This document shows positions 1-6,509 of a stretch of DNA of 23,034 nt, piece after piece. The translations under genes and the position numbers were made by a program. The notes under the pieces were generated by a model. That model made no database searches, was not told where the DNA came from, and saw only the letters and a list, made by a program, of their open reading frames with translations. The stretch lies in NCBI GenBank assembly GCA_016297695.1, contig JAEDGC010000027.1:1-23034 (forward strand), read 5' to 3'. The number at the start of each line of letters is the position of its first letter. Position 1 is the first letter of the stretch. The stretch is from Bacilli bacterium (GTDB taxonomy: Bacteria; Bacillota_I; Bacilli_A; RF39; UBA660).

Positions 1-100
1 TACTGAACTAATTATTTAGGGTAAGTACTCAACATCGCAAAGTTAAGTATTTCCCGTTTTTATTATATGCAAAATTTCTTGCTAAATACATATTAACATA

Positions 101-126
101 AAAACGACTTTTCGGCAAGTCGTTTT
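101..126. terminator. Hairpin, possible bidirectional terminator
   Basis: A perfect 10-bp stem (101-110 with 117-126) closes a 6-nt TTCGGC loop. Each side is bordered by a short run of A or T, so it could end transcription in either direction. No gene that it would serve is visible inside the window. Confidence 0.4.
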
Positions 127-142
127 AAAATATACTCGAAAA

Positions 143-166
143 GTTCGAGTTTCCTATCAATCTGGT
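143..166. repeat. Copy of tRNA-Arg 3' flank (direct repeat 1)
   Basis: These 24 bases are identical to 811-834. On the minus strand the sequence runs from the terminal ACCA of the tRNA, through the GATTG spacer, into the left arm of the downstream hairpin. Here it is followed on minus by a 7-bp hairpin (134-150). No tRNA body precedes this copy, so it is a detached 3' flank. It could be an att-like duplication or the remains of a deleted tRNA gene. Confidence 0.6.
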
Positions 167-261
167 ATCAGTAAGAAGCAGATCTAACAACTTCTAGGAT
201 AAAGATGATAGTAAATAATAAACCTACTAACTACTAAAATTATAGACTATTTTATATTAAA

Positions 262-436
262 TTAAAAGTTATCATTCATTAAAAAAACAAAAATATTTAT
301 TTGTTTAATACCATTATTAGAATAATCTTCCTTAGATAAAGTAATTATATATTTTTCAGAATCTTCTATATCATCAAAAGCACTAAATTCTCTTATTCTA
401 GTATTTTCATCCGACAAATCAGTTGATAATTCAAGT
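262..436 (-). pseudogene. Short coding remnant, unknown
   Basis: On the minus strand one frame stays open for about 60 codons and ends in TAA at 262-264. It reads with coding-like composition (for example DDIEDSEKYIITLSKEDY) but has no ATG start. Its 5' end runs into the perfect hairpin at 437-466. I recognise no family. It may be the 3' end of a gene cut off by rearrangement, or a chance open frame in AT-rich DNA. Confidence 0.3.
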
Positions 437-466
437 AAAGTTATTCCAGTGTAGTGGAATAACTTT
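437..466. repeat. Perfect 12-bp inverted repeat
   Basis: The arms 437-448 and 455-466 are exact reverse complements around a 6-nt loop (GTGTAG). A four-T run follows on plus, which would make only a weak terminator. It lies at the 5' end of a decayed minus-strand frame, so its role is unclear. Confidence 0.55.
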
Positions 467-544
467 TGCGTTTATAAAATAAAATTGTCATCTGTTATAA
501 ATATACTTACCTAAAATTACTTAATATTTATCTTAATGAAATAT

Positions 545-575
545 AAAAAAAATCGAACTAAAATAAATAGTTCGA
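545..575 (-). terminator. Minus-strand intrinsic terminator-like hairpin
   Basis: A 6-bp stem (570-575 with 553-558) with an 11-nt loop is followed on the minus strand by eight T (the A run at 545-552). Just upstream on minus, 584-593 matches the CACCAGATTG that marks the tRNA 3' end at 826-835. This looks like a terminator left behind by a lost tRNA or small RNA gene. Confidence 0.5.
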
Positions 576-791
576 ATAAAAGACAATCTGGTGCGAGTGT
601 AGTAGATATCTACAAATATATATTATATTATTAGATCAGAATATTTTTCATTATAATCTATTAATTCGAGCATACTATTACTTCTTCATATATTAAACTG
701 TAATTGATTATGTCAATTTACAAGTGTGTTTCTAAATTATCAAAATTATTTAATTTATATAATATATTTTACCGTATATTTTTGTATATTA

Positions 792-820
792 AAACTCGAG
801 CCATTATATAGTTCGAGTTT
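792..820 (-). terminator. Terminator of tRNA-Arg
   Basis: The 8-bp inverted repeat 813-820 / 792-799 lies about 11 nt beyond the encoded CCA of the tRNA on the minus strand. It is followed by TTTT and AT-rich DNA. It is the likely 3' end of the tRNA transcript, although the T run is short. Confidence 0.5.
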
Positions 821-834
821 CCTATCAATCTGGT
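811..834. repeat. tRNA-Arg 3' end and flank (direct repeat 2)
   Basis: This is identical over 24 bases to 143-166. It overlaps the last four bases of the tRNA (ACCA on minus) and the left arm of its terminator. Tyrosine integrases often use tRNA 3' ends, so the pair could be att-like. The segment between the copies is only about 645 bp and holds no integrase. Confidence 0.6.
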
Positions 835-907
835 GTCCCCGGCAGGATTCGAACCTGCGACCGTACGCTTAGAAGGCGTATGCTCTATCCAGCTGAGCTA
901 CGAGGAC
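831..907 (-). tRNA. tRNA-Arg (anticodon UCU)
   Basis: The reverse complement folds as a complete tRNA. The acceptor arm GTCCTCG pairs with CGGGGAC (one G-U), the D arm is normal, and the anticodon stem TACGC/GCGTA encloses the loop CTTCTAA with anticodon TCT. The T arm contains GGTTCGAATCC. Discriminator A and an encoded CCA close the 77-nt gene. It reads AGA and AGG, and AGA is the dominant Arg codon in the genes around it. A promoter lies at 956-928 on the same strand and a hairpin terminator follows. Confidence 0.97.
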
Positions 908-927
908 AAATCAGCTGTAACAAACTG

Positions 928-956
928 ATTATATAATAAAATTTACAATTATTCAA
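928..956 (-). promoter_or_regulatory. Promoter of tRNA-Arg
   Basis: On the minus strand a -35 box TTGAAT (956-951), a 17-nt spacer and a perfect TATAAT (933-928) precede the tRNA 5' end at 907. The -35 overlaps the last codons of the gerM-like gene, so the tRNA is independently transcribed. Confidence 0.65.
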
Positions 957-1902
957 GAGAATTTAATTCAAAATTATCAATTTTTTCACCATTTACATTA
1001 AAAACCACTTCATCGACGTCATAATTATCTTTAATAGATAATCCAATGGTATATTTTACCTCTTCTAATATATCTTTATCATGAAATTCATCGAATATAT
1101 AATTATTGAATGTTAAGTTTACACTAGATTCAGTTATTTCATAATCTAAAAGTTCAGCAGAAGAGGCTAGATAACTCATTAAGTTAGTTTGATTAATCGG
1201 AGAAGTTTTTAGTTTTTCAATTATTACTTCAATTTTATCTTCATTATTATTTGTAATAAAAGTTACAGGAGTATAATATTTTGTATTTTCATATTCACTT
1301 AAATAATATATAGTCGTTTGACTTGTATTTTTTACATCATCAAATTCATAAATTTTATTTATCCCATATTTTCTATCTAAAACATCAGGTAATTTTTTCT
1401 TAGAAATAGGCAAACATTCTAAAATATTATTATTTACAAAAATCATAATACCATCTATTTCATCTAATTCTGTAAGTGAATAAATAAGTGATTCAATCAT
1501 TTTATTTTCATTATATGAATCTGTATTTAAAAAATTTTCATTAAAATTTATTTTCAAAATATTTTCACTTAAACTTATGGATAAGATTTTAGTGTTTTCA
1601 GGAATTATTGCTTTAAATCCAGAAGGGTTATATTTAGATGCTTGGCTATTTATTATAAGGGCATTGATTATTTGCGTAGCTTTATTTATTACATCTTTAT
1701 TTTCTTTTGTAATAGTTTTAGTTCTTGCTACCATATTTGAATTATCAAGCAAGTAAATTGTAGTTTTGTTTGGTTCAATATACGATAATGTTTGATTGAT
1801 ACTATTACTTCCGCTTGTAGTAGGGAATAGATAAGTTATTACTAGTATTAATAGGGCAATAGATGCTATCATAATACGTTTTGCAGCAGATTTTTTAATC
1901 AT
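949..1902 (-). CDS. gerM: GerM-like sporulation/germination lipoprotein-like protein (GerMN domains)
   Basis: This 317-residue protein has a basic N-terminus (KKSAAKR) and one membrane segment at about residues 9-27, followed by an extracytoplasmic part. Two similar blocks lie at about 50-180 and 205-315. Each has the GerMN pattern of a residue run like TIYLLD or TIYYLS near its start and a strand reading LKINFNENF or VNLTFNNYIF. GerM acts in the forespore-mother cell channel and spore cortex assembly in Bacillus. There is no lipobox Cys after the membrane segment, so I call it membrane-anchored. An AGGTGA lies just upstream of the ATG. The next minus-strand genes are also sporulation-type (GerE, SpoIIIAH), which supports the call. 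Confidence 0.82.
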   Translation of the reverse strand: MIKKSAAKRIMIASIALLILVITYLFPTTSGSNSINQTLSYIEPNKTTIYLLDNSNMVARTKTITKENKDVINKATQIINALIINSQASKYNPSGFKAIIPENTKILSISLSENILKINFNENFLNTDSYNENKMIESLIYSLTELDEIDGIMIFVNNNILECLPISKKKLPDVLDRKYGINKIYEFDDVKNTSQTTIYYLSEYENTKYYTPVTFITNNNEDKIEVIIEKLKTSPINQTNLMSYLASSAELLDYEITESSVNLTFNNYIFDEFHDKDILEEVKYTIGLSIKDNYDVDEVVFNVNGEKIDNFELNSLE

Positions 1903-1950
1903 TTTATCACCTATTAAAATATATTATAATTATTTAAATTCAGAACAAAA

Positions 1951-1972
1951 AAAGATGAAAAAATTCATCTTT
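1951..1972 (-). terminator. Terminator after gerE-like gene
   Basis: A 9-bp stem (1964-1972 with 1951-1959) with a 4-nt loop overlaps the stop codon of the gerE-like gene. On the minus strand it is followed by seven consecutive T then G. It separates this gene from gerM. Confidence 0.75.
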
Positions 1973-2177
1973 ATAAAGTGATCTCACCAAGTTTTAACAA
2001 TTCTACTACAGCTTGAGCTCTTCCTTTTACTTCTAATTTTTGAATTGCATTAGATATATGATTTCTGACTGTTTTTTCACTAATTCCTAAAAAATCAGCA
2101 ATTTCTTTGGTAGATTTATTTAAAACTAATAATTCGAAAACTTCTTTTTCACGATTTGTTAATATACTATTTTTCAA
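1971..2177 (-). CDS. gerE: GerE-like LuxR-family transcription regulator
   Basis: This 68-residue protein is only a LuxR-type DNA-binding domain. LTNREKEVFELL starts the first helix, and the helix-turn-helix follows as TKEIADFLGISEKTVRNHIS, the family's most conserved part. GerE in Bacillus is a stand-alone domain of about 74 residues that controls late mother-cell spore coat genes with sigma K. The start is TTG at 2177, with AGGG six bases upstream as ribosome binding site. Its position between SpoIIIAH- and GerM-like genes fits a sporulation role. A stand-alone LuxR domain could serve another regulon, so the exact target set is inference. Confidence 0.8.
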   Translation of the reverse strand: MKNSILTNREKEVFELLVLNKSTKEIADFLGISEKTVRNHISNAIQKLEVKGRAQAVVELLKLGEITL

Positions 2178-2261
2178 GAAATTCCCTCACTTTCTTCTTT
2201 ATACACCTATTTTATATTATGAATGTGTTTATTTAAAGTGAGAGTTAAAGCCTAGAATATG

Positions 2262-2756
2262 CTATTTTTGAAATTTAATTGTTATATACATTTTAACATC
2301 GTACATATTTTGAACAGTATTCATTATTTTATTAGCTAATTTTGTATCATGTTCATTACTTCCAATTGTTATGCTAATACGATCATTTTTGATTTTGACA
2401 AAAGAATCTAGATTGTATTCTTTTAAAATTTGTTCTTCAATTTCAGCTTCTTTCCCTTTATTTGCATTAATTGTTTGTAATGATTCATAAGCATTATTCT
2501 TTTCTTCAATAGTAGATGTTTCATCTAAAAGAACTGTTTGTAAATCTTCCATTTGAGCAAGAACTGCCTCATCATCTGCTACTCTTAATGCAACAAGTGC
2601 ACTACTTGATGTAACACTAACTTCTTCAGTTTGATCTGTATTATCTAAAGATTTAATAGTAGCAAGCGAATCATCTTTCATTGTTACATAATAAATACTT
2701 AAAACTAAAATCATACTAAATAGGGTTACAAACCATAAACTTTGTTTATTAATCAT
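2262..2756 (-). CDS. spoIIIAH: SpoIIIAH-like stage III sporulation protein
   Basis: This 164-residue protein carries one N-terminal membrane segment (KQSLWFVTLFSMILVLSIYYV), an acidic linker and a C-terminal domain reading IEEQILKEYNLD then ISITIGS. This matches the SpoIIIAH architecture. In that family the extracellular YscJ-like domain binds SpoIIQ and forms the mother cell-forespore feeding channel. Two in-frame ATGs lie at 2762 and 2756. GGAGGAA is 8 nt from the second and only 2 nt from the first, so I chose 2756. The other spoIIIA genes (AA-AG) are not next to it, whereas in Bacillus spoIIIAH ends that operon. Confidence 0.82.
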   Translation of the reverse strand: MINKQSLWFVTLFSMILVLSIYYVTMKDDSLATIKSLDNTDQTEEVSVTSSSALVALRVADDEAVLAQMEDLQTVLLDETSTIEEKNNAYESLQTINANKGKEAEIEEQILKEYNLDSFVKIKNDRISITIGSNEHDTKLANKIMNTVQNMYDVKMYITIKFQK

Positions 2757-2860
2757 AATCATTTCCTCCGATAATCTAATAAATATTATGAAGTAGTATA
2801 ACTATTTATTCTAAAAAAATTATTTCGTGATATAATGTTATAAGTAGAGGGAGTCAACAT

Positions 2861-3592
2861 ATGAAATTTTTAATTTATTTATATACTTTATTTATAATTT
2901 ATAGTTTTTTAGGTTATATATGTGAAATGTTGTTTGTTGCCATATTAGATAAAGAATTTAAGCCAAGAGGTTTTTTATGTGGACCATTACTTCCAATTTA
3001 TGGATTAGGTTCTATATTTATCCTTTGTATGCTTTTAAGATATAAAAGTGATCCCATAGTAGTTTTCGTCTTTGGAATGATTATTTGTTCAGCATTAGAA
3101 TATTTTACAAGCTTTCTACTGGAAAAAATATTTCATAATATGTGGTGGGATTACTATGATCATAAGTATAATTTAAACGGTAGAATATGTTTATTAAATT
3201 CATTTATGTTTGGTGTGGGAGCTATTGTTATAATATATATTGCCCAACCTATAGTAGAAAAATTTTTAAAAATAATTCCTTCTTTAACACTTAATATATC
3301 GCTTGTTATAATAACGATAATTTTACTTGCTGATATAGTTTATTCATGTATTGTAGCATTTAATTTAAGAAATAGATTAATAATTGTTGAAGAACTAAAA
3401 AAAGAAAAACTTAGTAAAATACCTTTAATGTTTGAAAAAACTTTAAAAGAAAGAGTTGCTAAATTTAAAATATTTCCTAGTAGATTGTTAAAGGCCTTTC
3501 CAAAGCTAAACAAAGATAATCAAAAAGAATTTATTTTAATGAGAAATACGAAAAAAAATAAAAAAAATACTAAAAATCATCGAAAAAGATGA
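2861..3592 (+). CDS. PF06541-type putative ABC transporter permease (CmpB family) membrane protein
   Basis: This 243-residue membrane protein has about five to six hydrophobic segments in residues 1-170, then a basic cytoplasmic tail ending in a Lys/Asn-rich stretch. Markers of the family are the N-terminal FIIYSFLGYICEMLF, the loop FKPRGFLCGPLLPIYG and NLNGRICLLNSFMFG. The name ABC transporter permease comes from database tradition. No ATPase partner lies next to it, and the family's real function is not established. GGGAG lies 7 nt before the ATG and TATAAT is at 2831-2836. A terminator follows directly, so it is a single-gene unit, divergent from spoIIIAH. Confidence 0.75.
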   Translation: MKFLIYLYTLFIIYSFLGYICEMLFVAILDKEFKPRGFLCGPLLPIYGLGSIFILCMLLRYKSDPIVVFVFGMIICSALEYFTSFLLEKIFHNMWWDYYDHKYNLNGRICLLNSFMFGVGAIVIIYIAQPIVEKFLKIIPSLTLNISLVIITIILLADIVYSCIVAFNLRNRLIIVEELKKEKLSKIPLMFEKTLKERVAKFKIFPSRLLKAFPKLNKDNQKEFILMRNTKKNKKNTKNHRKR

Positions 3593-3600
3593 TTTTTTTT
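3572..3600 (+). terminator. Intrinsic terminator
   Basis: A 10-bp stem (3572-3581 with 3588-3597) with an A-rich loop and a run of eight T overlaps the 3' end of the preceding gene. It isolates the bacteriocin cassette from the upstream gene. Confidence 0.85.
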
Positions 3601-3622
3601 AATAAATTTAAGTAAAAAAAAA

Positions 3623-3662
3623 GGAAATCGAGGATTTATCGGTAATATAACTAGTAGAAGGG
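3623..3662 (+). promoter_or_regulatory. Conserved 40-bp upstream block, copy 1
   Basis: This block starts with GGAAAT after an A run and contains TTTATCGGTAATAT, the palindrome ACTAGT and the ribosome binding site AGAAGGG. It matches 22911-22950 at 35 of 40 positions. Its start lies 48 bp before the ATG of the bacteriocin transporter and directly after a terminator. The spacing GGAAAT-N12-GGTAAT could be an alternative sigma factor promoter (it faintly resembles sigma-H or ECF promoters), but no good sigma-A boxes are visible. The function is inference. Confidence 0.55.
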
Positions 3663-3670
3663 AGAAAAAA

Positions 3671-5713
3671 ATGAAAAAAATTCCAGTAGTAAAACAAAGA
3701 GACATTAAAGACTGTGGTCCATGTTGTTTATCCTCAATTTTGAAGTATTATAACGGTTTTGTTCCATTAGAAATAATTCATAATGATTGTTATACCAATG
3801 TAAATGGAACAACAGCATATCATTTAATAAGTGCATTAAATAAATATGGTTTTGATTCTTATGGATTAAAAACTGATAAAATCACTAAAGATTTGTTAAT
3901 GCCAGCTGTTTTACATTTGCAACTAAAAAATGGTCTAAATCACTTTGTAGTAGTTTATAAAGTTACTAAAAATTATATTGTTATAATGGACCCAGCTAAA
4001 GGAGTAGTAAAAATGCCTCTAAATGAGTTTTATGAAATATTTAGTGGCATAGTAGTAGTATGCTATCCAAAAGGAAATGAAATAATAAAAAGAGAAGAAA
4101 CTAGTATTTTCAAAAATATTTATCAAATGCTTAAAGAAAATAAAAAACTTTTTGGTAATATTTTATTAACTGGTTTTATTATCATCTTTTTTACAGTTTT
4201 AAATAGCATGTATTTTAAAATTAGTTTTAATAATTTTGATAGCAAGGACAATCTTAAATTAATAGCAGTTTTATTTGCATTTTTATATTTGAGTAAATTA
4301 ATATTTGAATTTATTAATTCTTATTATAAAAATTATTTAATAAAAAATATTAATTATAAATTAAATACTGAATTTTTAAGTAAATTTTTTAATCTTCCTT
4401 CTAGAGTTGTTAAGAATAGGTCATCAGGTGAAATCATAACTAGAGTTATAGAACTTAATAATCTACATGAAATGGTATCAGAAGTTATTATTAGCACAAT
4501 AATGAATCTATTTTTAGCAATAACATCTTTTATTGTTTTATACTTTATAAGTAAATTATTATTAATGGTACTAATTATTTTTATCTTTTTGTTTTTAATA
4601 AGTGCCATAATAACTAATAAACTTGTTTATAGAATGATAAAAGAAAACATCGAATGTAATGAAAAATTTAATGGTGTTGTAAGTGAATATTGTAATGCAT
4701 TTGAATCTATAAAAAATAACAATATTGAACAATTTGCTTTTTTTAAAAATAAAAGTAGTATTATATCTTACCTCACATCTATGTATAAAATTAATAAAAC
4801 TATCAATAAAATAAATTTTGTAAAAAATTTAATTCTTGATTTTATGCATTACACACTTATTACTTATGGATTTTATTTATTATATTTAAATAAAATATCT
4901 TTAGTTAATTTTGTTACATTTGAGGCAGTCTTTGTATATTTGATTGATCCGATTAAATCATTTATTAATTTGATACCTAAGTATAATTATTTAAAGGCAT
5001 CAATGGAAAAAATATTAGAATTTATGGATAATAAAGAAGAAAATTTAAAATGTTTAGAAACTTTTACTAATGGTGATATTGTAATCAAAGATTTAACTTT
5101 TTCTTATGATAACTATCAAAATAATATAAAAAATCTCTGTATAAAAATTCATAACTGTTCTCACGTAATGATCAAAGGAAAAAGTGGATCTGGTAAAAGT
5201 ACTTTTTGCAAACTTTTAAATAGAACTTATGAACCTAGTAAAGGAATGATAAAAATAAATGATATAAATATTTTAGATTATTCTCTACAAACAGTTAGAT
5301 CTAATATTTTATATTTATCACAAAATGAATTTATATTTGATGATACTATAAAAAATAATATTATTTTGAATAATGATTTTGAGATAAATAAATTTAATAA
5401 AATTTGTAAAATATGTCATTTAGATGAAGTTATTAATAATAAACCTTTAAGATATGAAACTTTTATTAATAAAAACTTTGCTAATTTATCTGGGGGAGAA
5501 AAGCAAAGAATACTATTAGCAAGAGCTTTGTATAAAAAGTTTGAAATATTAATACTTGATGAAGCTTTAAGTGAAGTAAATAGTGATTTAGAAATTGATA
5601 TAATTAATAATTTGAAATCCTTCCTTTTAAATAAAACTCTTATATATGTTACACATAAAAATCACGAAAAATATTTCGATAAAGTTTTGAAAATAGGTGA
5701 AGATTATGAATAG
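3671..5713 (+). CDS. Peptidase-containing bacteriocin ABC transporter (C39 family)
   Basis: This 680-residue exporter cuts double-glycine leaders and pumps out the peptide. The N-terminal C39 peptidase domain (about 1-135) has the catalytic Cys15 in KDCGPCC, His91 in NHFVVVY and Asp107 in MDPAKG. A six-helix membrane domain lies at about 155-435. The ATPase domain is C-terminal: Walker A GKSGSGKST at 503-511, LSGGE at 606-610, Walker B ending LILDEA and the switch His in THK. All key residues are present and the length is typical of the family (about 700). It is the first gene of a cassette whose next genes are an accessory protein and two double-glycine peptides. The next start codon overlaps its end. 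Confidence 0.93.
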   Translation: MKKIPVVKQRDIKDCGPCCLSSILKYYNGFVPLEIIHNDCYTNVNGTTAYHLISALNKYGFDSYGLKTDKITKDLLMPAVLHLQLKNGLNHFVVVYKVTKNYIVIMDPAKGVVKMPLNEFYEIFSGIVVVCYPKGNEIIKREETSIFKNIYQMLKENKKLFGNILLTGFIIIFFTVLNSMYFKISFNNFDSKDNLKLIAVLFAFLYLSKLIFEFINSYYKNYLIKNINYKLNTEFLSKFFNLPSRVVKNRSSGEIITRVIELNNLHEMVSEVIISTIMNLFLAITSFIVLYFISKLLLMVLIIFIFLFLISAIITNKLVYRMIKENIECNEKFNGVVSEYCNAFESIKNNNIEQFAFFKNKSSIISYLTSMYKINKTINKINFVKNLILDFMHYTLITYGFYLLYLNKISLVNFVTFEAVFVYLIDPIKSFINLIPKYNYLKASMEKILEFMDNKEENLKCLETFTNGDIVIKDLTFSYDNYQNNIKNLCIKIHNCSHVMIKGKSGSGKSTFCKLLNRTYEPSKGMIKINDINILDYSLQTVRSNILYLSQNEFIFDDTIKNNIILNNDFEINKFNKICKICHLDEVINNKPLRYETFINKNFANLSGGEKQRILLARALYKKFEILILDEALSEVNSDLEIDIINNLKSFLLNKTLIYVTHKNHEKYFDKVLKIGEDYE

Positions 5714-6116
5714 TGTAGAAGAATTTAATTTTATTTATCAAAAGCCTAAAAAATTAAGATATATTTATATATTTTATTTATTAATTTTATTAATTTTGGT
5801 ATATATATCTTTTACTAAAGAAACAATGAGTAAATATACAACAAATGGTATTGTAAAGGATAACGAAATTATATCTAGCAGTGTAATAAGTGATGTCAAA
5901 AAAATATCTCAAAGTTCATATTACAAAATAAATAAAAAAATTTATAAATCAGAAAATTTTATTTATAGCGATATTTATAGTAATGGAAATATTAATATAC
6001 AAGACATAAAAATAGAAAACAAAACAAAGAAAAATAATAATGAAATCGTAGAAATTACTTTTTATTATGGTAAAGATTTGATTATTAAAAAAATTATGAA
6101 GGGAGTATTTGGTTAA
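5706..6116 (+). CDS. Small single-pass accessory protein of the bacteriocin cassette
   Basis: This 136-residue protein has a short cytoplasmic N-terminus with a Lys-rich patch (KPKKLRY), one membrane helix at about residues 20-38 and an outside domain rich in Asn, Ile and Lys. The layout recalls the membrane end of HlyD-like secretion accessory proteins, but it is far shorter than those (over 400 residues) and lacks a visible biotinyl-lipoyl or coiled-coil part. It could be a minimal adaptor or the missing immunity protein. The ATG at 5706 is preferred over GTG at 5697, because AGGTGA at 5695-5700 sits 5 nt before it. It overlaps the transporter's end by 8 nt and the first peptide gene by one base. 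Confidence 0.7.
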   Translation: MNSVEEFNFIYQKPKKLRYIYIFYLLILLILVYISFTKETMSKYTTNGIVKDNEIISSSVISDVKKISQSSYYKINKKIYKSENFIYSDIYSNGNINIQDIKIENKTKKNNNEIVEITFYYGKDLIIKKIMKGVFG

Positions 6117-6256
6117 TGAAGATAAGTGATGAAAACTTACATGAAATTACTGGCGGAGCCTTATCAAAAGGAGTATGGCTTGGAATTGCTGCATTTGGAA
6201 TATTTATAGTAGGAGTATTTGATGGTTTTATGAGACCATTAAAGTGTAATAAATAA
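6116..6256 (+). CDS. Double-glycine leader bacteriocin precursor, peptide A
   Basis: This 46-residue peptide starts at an ATG that shares one base with the stop of the preceding gene (TAATG). The leader is MKISDENLHEITGG, with hydrophobic residues at -4 (Ile), -7 (Leu) and -12 (Ile) from the GG cut site, the pattern C39 peptidases recognise. The predicted 32-residue mature peptide is Gly-rich and hydrophobic, with GxxxG at 19-23 and 33-37, and ends with basic residues and one Cys (KCNK). GxxxG helix-packing motifs are the hallmark of class IIb two-peptide bacteriocins. The exact antimicrobial role is inferred from leader, transporter and partner gene. Confidence 0.85.
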   Translation: MKISDENLHEITGGALSKGVWLGIAAFGIFIVGVFDGFMRPLKCNK

Positions 6257-6411
6257 TGAAATTAGAAAACAAAGAATTAATTATTATAAATGGTGGTGGT
6301 TGGACTGCCACATACATTAATGCAGCAGCAAGAGCAGTAAATACAATTTTAGAATTTGGTAGAACTTTAGGCTCAACAATAAGAAGAGCAATTACCAGAA
6401 ATTTTTGTTAA
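6256..6411 (+). CDS. Double-glycine leader bacteriocin precursor, peptide B
   Basis: This 51-residue peptide starts in a TAATG overlap with peptide A, so the two should be made together. The leader MKLENKELIIINGG has Leu at -12, Glu at -8, Leu at -7 and Ile at -4, an ideal double-glycine signal. A third Gly follows the cut site. The mature part (37 residues) is cationic and amphipathic, with GRTLG (35-39) as GxxxG and an AxxxA at 23-27, and ends in Cys. One peptide is hydrophobic and Gly-rich and the other basic, which fits a complementary two-peptide bacteriocin. Peptide A also ends near a Cys, so an inter-peptide disulfide is possible but unproven. Confidence 0.85.
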   Translation: MKLENKELIIINGGGWTATYINAAARAVNTILEFGRTLGSTIRRAITRNFC

Positions 6412-6412
6412 T

Positions 6413-6446
6413 AAAAAAGTACTAGTTTTTTACTAGTCTTTTTTTT
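6413..6446 (+). terminator. Terminator of bacteriocin cassette
   Basis: An AAAAAAG...ACTAGT arm (6413-6426, with one bulged T) pairs with 6432-6444, and the T run continues to 6446. It lies two bases after the stop of peptide B and closes the cassette, so no further immunity gene is co-transcribed downstream. Confidence 0.8.
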
Positions 6447-6509
6447 GCTTTTTTTGAATTGTCTTTTTACTGTTCATAAATTGTGTTAAAATATTACTAG
6501 GTGGTATTT

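Larger units (their letters stand above)
1..830. other. Gene-poor region with hairpins and tRNA-flank repeats
   Basis: No intact gene is visible in these 830 bases. The stretch holds a 10-bp stem hairpin at 101-126 (loop 111-116), a 7-bp hairpin at 134-150, a 12-bp perfect hairpin at 437-466 and a minus-strand terminator-like hairpin at 545-575. It also carries a short minus-strand coding remnant around 262-436. The 24 bases at 143-166 are identical to 811-834, next to the tRNA, and a shorter 10-base match lies at 584-593. The mixture of terminators, tRNA-end-like fragments and a decayed frame suggests a site where RNA genes or a small element were lost. That history is inference. Confidence 0.5.

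Noticed and set aside
16..58. Possible 5S rRNA fragment (AAAGTTAAGTATTT resembles GAAGTTAAGC)
   Set aside because: The match is only about a dozen bases with no 5S arms around it, so chance is more likely.
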